From positions 24,490,001 through 24,554,000 of the forward strand of contig OZ316891.1 of assembly GCA_973895155.1 (NCBI GenBank): a DNA stretch of 64,000 nt, written 5' to 3'. Every line of letters begins with the position of its first letter. Positions within the stretch are counted from its first letter, which is position 1. This DNA is from Marsupella aquatica. Lineage: Eukaryota; Marchantiophyta. Below, one piece after another: positions 1 through 7,600 of this stretch. The translations under genes and the position numbers were made by a program. Below the pieces are notes generated by a model. That model ran no database searches. It was not told where the DNA came from and saw nothing but the letters and a program-made list of their open reading frames with translations.

Positions 1-427
1 TTAGTCTCCCCAATTCCCTCTTCTGCAAATACCACACTGAACCCCTTCATAATGGTATTTCTCTCCTTGCCATGCTCATTCAATATAGCATCTGCACGCA
101 TAGGATGGTGTCCTATGTTGACAACAGGTCCATATTGGACAGAAGCAAAGTTGGGTTTCTCTGCCGCTGCTTCATAGGCTTCCTTTTCAGCCAAAGCCTC
201 TACAGTGGCCTCCTCACTCTCCCACAACTCATATTGCTCAGTAATCTGTACACACCTATGTTTAACAGAATCAGTCAGCCAAGAGACTTCAACCACTTTT
301 AGACCTTGGTTGGTAATGGCAGAATCAATGAAGGACCATGACCACTTGTTCATCACATTCAGCCATGTCCCCGCAACAACATGTGTAGTCTGTGGAGTGA
401 TGTCCTTGACTTCAGTCCCATTGAACT
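1..427 (-). CDS. BRCT-domain protein exon, cut by the window edge
   Basis: The minus strand is open from about 434 to the window edge. The translation reads FNGTEVKDITPQTTHVVAG, then a Trp-rich stretch, then GLKVVEVSWLTDSV and a downstream EQYEL. This is the BRCT pattern: a THVVA-like strand, a Phe/Ala helix, a KVV-x-WL-x-DS core and a closing Tyr-x-Leu. BRCT domains are phosphopeptide-binding modules of DNA-repair and chromatin proteins. A Glu/Ala-rich linker follows towards base 1. A good splice acceptor (CAG|AG) sits at 428-430. Upstream, the same frame stays open from an ATG at 554 to a TGA at 435-437, with a GTGAGT donor-like site between, but that would leave an intron of only about 34 nt. 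I therefore start the exon at 427 and leave the upstream link open. The EDM2-like PHD gene lies 0.6 kb upstream on the same strand and could belong to the same gene. Confidence 0.6.
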
Positions 428-1150
428 CTGAGAATCATTTTTGTACAATTGGCCAACTCACTTGGGTGAACCCATAGTGGCTAGGAATCAAAATGGCTTT
501 GATTCCAGCCAACAGATGCGGGTGGTCAACCTTTGTACATTTCCTAGAGGCCATGTACACACACCCCACCTAATCATTGCAGACCGGAAGATAATGCGTT
601 CACCTGATAATCGAAGGGCCCCTAAAATGCTGCATTTATAACTTGGTCCAGTCCAGTCGTTTGGTGAGTCTCTGCTCCGATTCCAAGCAGGGGAAATATT
701 GGGACAAACGTACTAGACACCTGCAAGGATGCACCTCATAGTTTGAATATGTGCCTTCACAATATTGAAGGTGACAAGTGCAATTTTTTTGTGATGCCAC
801 ATACAGATGTTGTAAATGGGCAGACATTCAATGAGAATACAAAATGTTGGTACACAAACAGAATTCTCGCAATTTAAATAGCCTTGTAACTTATATGCTC
901 ATAATCAGAAGTCCTGATTTAATTTAAGCAGTGTCATGTAAGTCGTGATCAAAATGATTGCAGAGTTAAAAAAGTTCCTACAAGGCTTAAGGAGAGTTTT
1001 TGAAGGCATGTACCCAGGAACAAGTAATGAACTTAGGGTACTTGTTGCCTAAGCATCCTCTCCTACAGAGGTCCTTCTTCTCAAAATTGGAATGTTTGCA
1101 ATCTCCAAGGTATCCACATCAAGTGCACTATGCAAGTACATTATTCAGAT
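428..1150. other. intergenic or intronic stretch
   Basis: Apart from the short open piece at 435-554 (minus; MASRKCTKVDHPHLLAGIKA) I see no convincing coding sequence here. The stretch is AT-rich and could be intron between the PHD and BRCT segments. Confidence 0.4.
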
Positions 1151-1831
1151 TCAAAGCCAAGAAATGTGATCTCTCATAGGAGTGTGCAAAGTAGGATCTA
1201 TGGCATGGCGATGACAATAGAAGATCCATCGATCAACACCATGTGCAGAGTGATGATAGATGTGTCTGTCACAAGCATAGCCTTCTGCTTGACGATCCTT
1301 CAAACAATGAAAGTGCCACATGGTGGGACACCTAACACAGTGGACTATGTCCACCCAAAAATCTTCATCGTGCTGACCACATGCCTTGCACTTATGAAGT
1401 GGGCAAGCTGTGGCAAGATCGGGCAAACATGAAAAACAAAAGAACCTCACACAATATCTGTCAGGGCATTTCCTAACAAGTGGTGGAGCATCAACAGAGC
1501 CCTCATAAGACCCCAACTTCCCACACTGTGCACACTTAGCCTGCTTCTCCAAACAATCAGTGCACATCCAGCCTCCCTGGTGTGCTGACGGGAGGCCCAC
1601 CCCTGGACAGTTGTTTTCTGCAGCAAGGTCAGACTCGGGGTTGAGGTGGAAATGCCTCATGCAAGGGCCCTCACATATGGCTAAGCCCCCACCATCGTCA
1701 CAAATGGCACAACAATGAGCTGCCTTCTGGAAAATCTGACGTGCGGAGAAGTTTCTACCATCAGGCCCAACTACACCTGTGTTGCTCACCTCTGTCCCCC
1801 GCTTCTTGGCTCGGATTTTAGGGCGTGCCAT
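1151..1831 (-). CDS. EDM2-like PHD zinc-finger protein segment
   Basis: A 226-residue frame starting MARPKIRAKKRGTE. From residue 41 it carries a Cys/His-rich PHD array: CAICDDGGGLAICEGPCMRHFH (residues 41-62), a WMCTDC strand ending finger 1 near 93, CAQCGKLGS opening a second finger near 100, and CKACGQ near 148 with WHFHC near 172. It ends YCHRHAID..L.TP.RDH. That order, and the last motif, are those I know from plant EDM2-type chromatin regulators, where the PHD fingers read histone marks in the nucleus. The usual methyltransferase-like C-terminal half is not seen next to it. The frame stops at residue 226 within the conserved RDH block, so the gene may continue through splicing or be truncated. 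A BRCT segment follows downstream. A solo LTR is inserted 0.6 kb upstream. Confidence 0.7.
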   Translation of the reverse strand: MARPKIRAKKRGTEVSNTGVVGPDGRNFSARQIFQKAAHCCAICDDGGGLAICEGPCMRHFHLNPESDLAAENNCPGVGLPSAHQGGWMCTDCLEKQAKCAQCGKLGSYEGSVDAPPLVRKCPDRYCVRFFCFSCLPDLATACPLHKCKACGQHDEDFWVDIVHCVRCPTMWHFHCLKDRQAEGYACDRHIYHHSAHGVDRWIFYCHRHAIDPTLHTPMRDHISWL

Positions 1832-2462
1832 GCCTACCCATGAGACAGATAGTACAATTTAGCAGAGTGCACAGACAATACAATTTAGCAGTGTACAAAA
1901 AGTACAATGTAGCATATTACACACAGATGTATACATACTTTTTGGTTTGTTGAGCCCACTCTGAAAACTGATCCCCTAGTACAATAGCTCCACCTACACC
2001 TCAATTTTGTGGCTATGATTCACCAAAGGAGATCTGCAACAAGATTTAATGCATTTGAATCACATACAATAGTTGTGACATGTAAAACAGGCATTTTTCG
2101 AACAGGATTGGTATCAAGCAGTGTGATCAGGGTTGTAGTTTATACATCCTAAATAGGCTATGATAGTGAATGAGACAAATAAGTTAGGCATAAATCACTT
2201 TTTCCAGGTTATCACATGGCCCATTAATTCCAGTCTTTGAAAGGAGACTTTTAAGTGAGCTTGCTAGCCTCTTAAATTAGGATATTGTACTTAGTGCAGC
2301 CATAATAGGATAAATTATGTACTGTTGACCCTAAACCCTGGACTGAAAATTGCTCATAATTCAAAATTTTAAGTAAATATCCTCTCTGTTCAAGTCAGAG
2401 TGTTAAGTTATAGGTCAATGGTCTCTGGTCTGTGCATGCGGTGAGACAAGTGGTCCTCTAGA
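1832..2462. other. AT-rich flank of the solo LTR
   Basis: No gene recognised. It holds short AGTACAATTTAGCAG-like duplications (1850-1900). This is probably the upstream region or an intron of the PHD gene, next to the LTR insertion point. Confidence 0.4.
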
Positions 2463-2467
2463 GCGTG
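2463..2467. repeat. target-site duplication GCGTG, left
   Basis: GCGTG directly abuts the LTR end (TGTGG...) and matches GCGTG at 7156-7160. A perfect 5-bp duplication is the expected mark of LTR-retrotransposon integrase. Confidence 0.85.
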
Positions 2468-3380
2468 TGTGGTGCGTCCCATGGCTCCCTAAACCCAAGA
2501 AACCCCCCCAACACAAGCCGATTCCCGCAGGTTTCGCGCTTGGCGGGGCCATTTCCGCGGCTTAGAGGCATGGGACGTTGCTAAACTCCTCTACATCTAT
2601 TAACAATTTACACACATATACTGGACAGATCCTTCATCGGGTCATGAGATATGAAGCCGGCCTACTCTAGGCCTTTCCTTGTCTTCCTCTCCTTCTGGTT
2701 AGGTATGTTTGGATTCCGTCGCCGGAATGATCCCCAATAGGCTTGGTTAAGCCGCTAAGACCTCTCTCAGCTCGACACATTCAACACTCACTCCCTTGCT
2801 TACTTTCCTTCCTTCTGGTTGATGTGGGCACTCTTCACACAAGTTAATGCGACACACAAATAGCAAAATGACTCCTTCTGACTGAATCATACCATACACT
2901 TGCCATACAAATAGTACATCTCATACACAAGCTCTGCGAACTAAGCCGTGAGGCCAACTCTATTCAGCTCTTAGGCATGAGGAAACATGAATATACACAA
3001 GGTCACAATATGACTAACCAAGAGCTTCTCTTACTACTTGATCCCAGCCCGGCTGGTGCAAACTAAAAACTTGCTAAAGAAGAGGCCCTGAGCTCCCCGC
3101 AGCCCAGGTACTTATCCTGGTAGCGGATCCGCCTAATTCTTTGCAGCGTAAGCCTAATCTACCTAATAGTAATCTACCTGCCCGAATCTACCTATGTACA
3201 GCGAGGCAGGAGTACAAGTGCTGCTCTTACAAGTGGAACCGCAATCCCACTAAGCTAAGTGTCAGGGCCGCTTCCTGGTCCTGATCCTAATCCTAACTTA
3301 GAGATCCGAGCCCGCCCTGCCCACTCACGCCTCCTCCCTCCACGTCCGCCCTCCTTGAAAGGAGCGGCCCTCCACCACCG

Positions 3381-5690
3381 TCATGGCAGCGGTGTCTGTC
3401 CCTCAGTGGACGCCCCCATCGCTTCTTCCTCAGCCACTGCCGTTGGCCCGTCTACTGACAGATTACCTGCCCTTGACTGAGTCAACTCTCCATCGGCCTG
3501 ACTGGGTCCACCTTCGGCTTCGGCCCTGACACCGGCCTCGGCATCACCTCCGGCTTCGGCATTCCCTTCCCCTAGGGTAGTTGGATCCTCTGCCTTGATC
3601 TTGTCTGGAGTCGTTGCCGGGTCTACCTCCTTGGTCACCTCGGCCTTTGGAGTCGTATTACTCCTTGACCCTGAAGGTTTCCGCTTCTTCTTCGTTTCTG
3701 GCTCGGCAGCTGGTCCCTTCCCCTTCCCACTTACTTCCGGCACTGGTGCAGGTGGCGCGGCTTGTCCTTCGGCAATTACCACCCCTGGTAACTGGTTTGC
3801 CCCAACGGGAGATGGACCTGCTGCAGCTAAGCATTTAAATACTGCGGCTTGTTTCTTCAGTCGCTCTGTTTGGTTGTCGGCCCGCCGCTGTAGGTTCTCC
3901 ATCTTCCTCGTGATTTCCTCCAACTCCTCTTGGGTCTCATCCAGGTCCTTACGTGCCCCCTCCAGCTTGTTTTTGGCCTCCTCCTGCTCCCTGTGGGCTT
4001 CCTCCAATTCCTTCTTCAAGGTAGCCCTCTCCTCCCGGGTTGCTCTTAGCTCCTTGTCGAGCTCTGCAATGATGACAGACTCCATCTGGTTCATCTTGGC
4101 ATAAGTCTGGTCGAGCATCACGTCCTTCTCCCTTAGGTCGGCCTTGAAGCTGGCCGTTAGGGACGCAAGCTCCTGCTGCAGTGCCATAATCTCTTGATAG
4201 GATTTCCCTAACTCGGCCTCCTTCTGTTCAAGGGCTCCGCGGCTTTTCTCGAGCTCCCCTTTCAACGCCCGTTCCTTTCTTTGGGTCTCTGCCATGGCCC
4301 GGTTGTTAGCTGTTATGTGGGCCTCCTCTGCATTCCTCAGCTCTCGCTTCCACTTCTCCCTCTCTTTGATCGCATCGGCCAACTCTCCTTGGGTCCGCGT
4401 CAGTAGATTCTCGATCATCCTGTTATCAGATTGTGCGGTATCCAACTGGCCCTGCATGATATTTAGCTCATGCCGCTTAATCCGCAGCTCATCTTGGGCT
4501 TTCTTGGCCGCCCTCAGGTCCTTGATTTCGGCTTCCCTTTCCCTAAGCCGACGGATGACCTCATCCTTCTTGCTTCTTTCCAAGGCCACCGCTTCTTCCA
4601 ATTGGCGCTTCTCCAACTGCTCCCTATGGAAAAAGGGTCCTACCTCCAATTCCTCCCCAAAGATGCCGAGCGCAAGTTCCCCACACATCTCACCATACTC
4701 CATGGCTCTATTCTTAGCGTAGGTGGAGTAAGTAGAAGTGATCGGCATCGTCCATCGCGGCCTCTGCTCCCAAGCCGTCTTGCGGGTCTCTTCAATCGTG
4801 GCTAGAGGTTTGCTTCCTTTTTTGGCTAGCCGCCTAATGTTCTCTGGCCATTCCCCTCCTGGAAAATCCTTCTCACTAGCCAGGGCTGCCTCCTCTTCCT
4901 CCCTGATTCGCTCCTGAAATTCTTGCACCGTCTGTTTTATGCCGTCAAAGCTTGGGGGAGCGACATCTGGCGGGGGAGACTCGGGGCTGCTCTGCTGGCT
5001 CGGGTCTCCTCGGACTACTCTTGGGAGCGTGGGGATGAAGCAACCACAGGTCCTTACTCCTGGAACATGATGATCCGACCCATAGCCGGAGTTATCATTG
5101 CTGTAGTCCTCCATCGCCTCCTCCTCGGCTTGGACTACCAGCTTCTCCCGCTCGTCTCCTGGTTTTGGTGTGAACACGGCTTCACCTCCTGCCGGTCTTG
5201 GTTCCTCCTCCGGTCTCCGTGTTGATCTCCTGCTCTCCTTGCTGTGGTCGGGAGTTACGACCTGCTTCTCCTCCGCTTCGGGACTAGAGGCTCCTACATA
5301 CATCCGGACTCCCGGCTTGTGTTCCGGCCTCCGTCTCTCCTTGACTCCAGTAAAGGGGTTCTCCTTTGTAAGCCGGTTTAGGCCTACCTCTGGAACAATA
5401 TCGTTCATTGTTGCCGCTGCCGTTGTCGTTGTCGATGCCGATCTCTTTTCTTTCTCCAGCAGCTTCAGCAGACTCTGCATGCCTGGTTGCTGCATCGGCA
5501 AGTCCTCTGTTCTTGGTCTAAACACCTGGTCGATTGTAGGACTGTCGGGCGGTTTGGGTTTCTCCGTTGCCTGTCTCTGTTCCGGAACTGGTGCCCTTGC
5601 CGATAGGGGAAGTACCGGGGCAAAGGTCTGACCTCTGGCATACCGGCACAACAGCGGCATGTGATAGCCAAGCCGCGATACGCTCCCCAT
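3381..5690 (-). CDS. LTR-encoded protein, C-terminal coiled-coil part
   Basis: A 769-residue open frame. Residues 1-300 are polar and Pro/Glu/Arg-rich. Residues about 340-640 form a long Glu/Lys/Arg-rich coiled coil (repeated EEL, KRE and RAT heptads). The tail is Gly/Glu/Ala-rich, with KKKRKPSGSR as a likely nuclear-localisation stretch. I do not recognise the family. The homologous part in the second LTR copy (13771-15956) keeps the coiled coil, and the fragment at 54831-55048 keeps the last residues (LTQS.AGNLS). So the frame is a shared property of the LTR family. Upstream the frame continues into the 5821-7041 segment through one frameshift near 5880 and two TAG codons, so the ancestral protein was about 1,220 residues. 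Confidence 0.6.
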   Translation of the reverse strand: MGSVSRLGYHMPLLCRYARGQTFAPVLPLSARAPVPEQRQATEKPKPPDSPTIDQVFRPRTEDLPMQQPGMQSLLKLLEKEKRSASTTTTAAATMNDIVPEVGLNRLTKENPFTGVKERRRPEHKPGVRMYVGASSPEAEEKQVVTPDHSKESRRSTRRPEEEPRPAGGEAVFTPKPGDEREKLVVQAEEEAMEDYSNDNSGYGSDHHVPGVRTCGCFIPTLPRVVRGDPSQQSSPESPPPDVAPPSFDGIKQTVQEFQERIREEEEAALASEKDFPGGEWPENIRRLAKKGSKPLATIEETRKTAWEQRPRWTMPITSTYSTYAKNRAMEYGEMCGELALGIFGEELEVGPFFHREQLEKRQLEEAVALERSKKDEVIRRLREREAEIKDLRAAKKAQDELRIKRHELNIMQGQLDTAQSDNRMIENLLTRTQGELADAIKEREKWKRELRNAEEAHITANNRAMAETQRKERALKGELEKSRGALEQKEAELGKSYQEIMALQQELASLTASFKADLREKDVMLDQTYAKMNQMESVIIAELDKELRATREERATLKKELEEAHREQEEAKNKLEGARKDLDETQEELEEITRKMENLQRRADNQTERLKKQAAVFKCLAAAGPSPVGANQLPGVVIAEGQAAPPAPVPEVSGKGKGPAAEPETKKKRKPSGSRSNTTPKAEVTKEVDPATTPDKIKAEDPTTLGEGNAEAGGDAEAGVRAEAEGGPSQADGELTQSRAGNLSVDGPTAVAEEEAMGASTEGQTPLP

Positions 5691-5820
5691 GCCGATTACT
5701 TGCTACTCCTCCTTCAAGATTTTCTTCAATTGGTTGAGGAGGTACCCGTTGTAGTCCCGGCTTGGGTCTGGTCTCTCTGCCAGATAGACCTATGCCTTGC
5801 CGATCTCTGCCCTCGGCAAG

Positions 5821-6654
5821 TTACAATGCATGGTTACCCGCAAGAAGTCGATCATCTCTCCAATGTGCGGGTTGGTACAGGTGTTCCGGAAGAAGCCATT
5901 CTTCGTTGATATATGGTCCGGGGAACGACCGGAACTCTTTGTCAGGCAAGGTCTTCCTGGTATCAACCTTGGTCTTATTGCCTATTGGCAAGCCAAACAC
6001 TTCGGCAATCACCTTGGGAGTAAGATAGAAATCCTTCCCATATATCCTCGTGCAATTGGTCTCGGGTTCCCATGACCCCACGAATTCTAATAGGTCTGAA
6101 TCCGGCACCTCCGGCTTTAGCCATGGTAATCTTACAAAGGCTTCCAAGCCGGATCCGGCCATGAAGCCTTGGTACTTCTTGGTCTGCATGGCCGTAAAGC
6201 ATGCATCCTCCTCCCGTGCAAAATGTAGTTGCACCTCCATTGGTAGAGTTGCCGCCCAGCCCTTCCAGGTGTCATCCCTGGTTGGAATGGCGTTGATGGG
6301 GTCGCTTTCCTCCTCTTCGGCTTCGCTCTTCTTCCTGCTCTGCTGTTTGGCTGGTTTCTTTGGTGCCGCCGACCTTGTTCTTTTTGCCGGGGTGGCTTCA
6401 TCGTTGACGGCTCCCTTCCTCTTCATCTCAGCTGCCGTGGAGGTTTCTCCTAGCACTGTTGCCTGGGTCCACCTTTCTGTGCTACCCTTTAATTCCCAGT
6501 GTATGTCGTTGCAGTTCTTGATGGCCTCTCGGATGCCGATGATGCTGTCTTTGCAAAACAGAAGATCGTCAAGCTGATTGGAAGTAGGAGTCCACAAGAA
6601 CTCGGCCTTGATGAGTTTGCCTCCTAAGAAAGCCGTTTTCTGCAGCTCCCACAA
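5821..6654 (-). CDS. LTR-encoded protein, central conserved domain
   Basis: A 277-residue open frame. It has a basic low-complexity segment (residues about 78-115), then a conserved globular part from DDTWKGWAATLP onward. That part includes ACFTAMQTKKYQGFMAG, LLEFVGSWEPE and RIYGKDFYLTPKVIAEVFGL. The last block resembles the x-G-K-x-F-x-L-T-P..I..xFGLP pattern of plant transposon-associated domains (plant mobile domain or Transposase_32-like). That link is by eye only. The same blocks recur in the copies at 16289-16666, 18996-19403 and 62244-62699, so the domain is maintained across the family. The frame is continuous with the N-terminal part through a single TAG at 6667-6669. It ends by a frameshift near 5880, after which the expected reading (INFLRVTMHC-like) lies in another frame. 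Confidence 0.6.
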   Translation of the reverse strand: MWELQKTAFLGGKLIKAEFLWTPTSNQLDDLLFCKDSIIGIREAIKNCNDIHWELKGSTERWTQATVLGETSTAAEMKRKGAVNDEATPAKRTRSAAPKKPAKQQSRKKSEAEEEESDPINAIPTRDDTWKGWAATLPMEVQLHFAREEDACFTAMQTKKYQGFMAGSGLEAFVRLPWLKPEVPDSDLLEFVGSWEPETNCTRIYGKDFYLTPKVIAEVFGLPIGNKTKVDTRKTLPDKEFRSFPGPYINEEWLLPEHLYQPAHWRDDRLLAGNHAL

Positions 6655-6666
6655 TCTAGCGAGCTC

Positions 6667-7041
6667 CTATCGTTCTCGAGCTGCTCTTTCTGATTCTTCG
6701 TCCTTGTAAGTCTTGATGTACTCAGTTGCCCGTTCGAACAGGCATCCCCAGAAATGTGCCGCTTGATTGACGTTGCTCATACCCTCCTGAGGTTGATCGT
6801 TGGTATCTACTCCCTCCCCGAGTGCTTGCCTAAGCAGCTGACAGTAGTTGGCCTCCCGTAGTCGTCTGCCTAGTTCTTGCTCGCAAATGAGCCACCGTCT
6901 CCTGCAAGCGCTCCTTACCCCTCTCCTCCTCCGGTCCTTCCTCCCGTTGATCCTTCCTAGCCGCCGACGCTTAGCACGCCCTAACCCTAATCGAGTTTTC
7001 ACCCCCAGCGTTCTTACCTCCGGCCTCGGCCCGGGTTCCAT
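6667..7041 (-). CDS. LTR-encoded protein, N-terminal part
   Basis: A 124-residue frame starting MEPGPRPEVRTLGVKT, Arg-rich for 50 residues, then NQAAHFWGCLFERATEYI and KDEESERAARER. It ends in a TAG (6667-6669) and carries on in the same frame into LARLWELQKTAFLGG. In the copy at 18340-18540 the same block reads NQAAHLWGCLFERASKYV. The ATG lies about 115 bp inside the LTR, and all copies with this region have a Met followed by Pro-Arg-Pro. Function unknown. Confidence 0.5.
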   Translation of the reverse strand: MEPGPRPEVRTLGVKTRLGLGRAKRRRLGRINGRKDRRRRGVRSACRRRWLICEQELGRRLREANYCQLLRQALGEGVDTNDQPQEGMSNVNQAAHFWGCLFERATEYIKTYKDEESERAARER

Positions 7042-7150
7042 AGTCGCCCCTAATTGTTTATATTTTTCTTGTTTGTCCCTATACTAAGGTGTTTCCAGGG
7101 TGCATTCCTGCTTTACCCCCTTAACTGGCCGAGTGATTCCTGGCTAGGCA

Positions 7151-7600
7151 TCACAGCGTGTGATCCAAACATGTGTAGACACCAAAGGCACCGGTGTTGG
7201 GGTCTGGGAGGGCAGGACAAGTGACATCGCCAGGCACACTACAGGATGGCGAGTGGTTCCAGATGATACATTGTGCTCTGTGCAAAAACCGACATCCAAT
7301 AGAACGGTCATCCAACTCTGGGCCAGATGCCCTACAGGCACGACAGTCATATTGGCAACTGTGCACACACCCTTGGCACCTAATTTGTGGTGGGTCATGT
7401 ACAAGAGACACAAATACCAAGGATGTCGGGAAGGGTACTGAAGCAGGTAGAGGCCGGCTGTAGTTGTTCCTGGAAAGAACAGGGTACTCAAAGTACCATG
7501 CAGACTGGGCTGGAAGGATCCCTAGTCTGACATACTCAAGGTGCAACATCTCTGCCTTGCGTGCAAGCCGCACATGTTCAGCGTTGCGGGTCCTCACCAT
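7151..7600 (-). CDS. Cys-rich hypothetical fragment truncated at the LTR insertion
   Basis: A 149-residue frame starting MVRTRNAEHVRLARKAEMLH. It contains YVRLGILPAQSAWYFEYPVL and a Cys-rich block (RCQGCVHSCQYDCRACRA, then C.FLHRAQC). The spacing could be a degenerate zinc-binding module, but I do not recognise a family. The LTR inserted at its very end. The LTR's own TGTGATG provides a TGA one codon from where the uninterrupted sequence would read CTC TAG. The final Leu and stop position are thus nearly unchanged. It may be an upstream exon of the minus-strand PHD gene or an unrelated decayed gene. Confidence 0.35.
   Translation of the reverse strand: MVRTRNAEHVRLARKAEMLHLEYVRLGILPAQSAWYFEYPVLSRNNYSRPLPASVPFPTSLVFVSLVHDPPQIRCQGCVHSCQYDCRACRASGPELDDRSIGCRFLHRAQCIIWNHSPSCSVPGDVTCPALPDPNTGAFGVYTCLDHTL
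7156..7160. repeat. target-site duplication GCGTG, right
   Basis: Second copy of the 5-bp duplication that flanks the solo LTR. It partners 2463-2467. Confidence 0.85.

Larger units (their letters stand above)
2468..7155 (-). mobile_element. complete solo LTR (4,688 bp) of a Ty3/gypsy element, with an internal gene
   Basis: Read on the minus strand it begins TGTGATGCCTAGCCAGGAAT at 7155 and ends GCACCACA at 2468, giving TGTG...CACA termini. It is flanked by the perfect 5-bp duplication GCGTG. There is no gag-pol inside. It is identified as an LTR because the same 5' terminus directly follows a gypsy integrase plus polypurine tract at 61578, and the same 3' terminus directly precedes a primer-binding-like site plus gag start at 55832. 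About 3.66 kb of the LTR (7041-3381) is coding-like, in the sense orientation of the element. The last 0.9 kb (3380-2468) is non-coding and should hold the promoter, R and polyadenylation signals. Recombination between two LTRs would explain the solo state. Confidence 0.85.

Noticed and set aside
428-437. 34-nt intron joining 554-462 to the BRCT exon
   Set aside because: Good GTGAGT and CAG signals but far shorter than plant introns tolerate. I keep the BRCT exon start and leave the upstream part open.
3595-4104. Long plus-strand frame opposite the LTR coiled coil
   Set aside because: Shadow of the Glu/Lys-rich coding strand. Ser/Leu composition is what antisense of such a coil gives.
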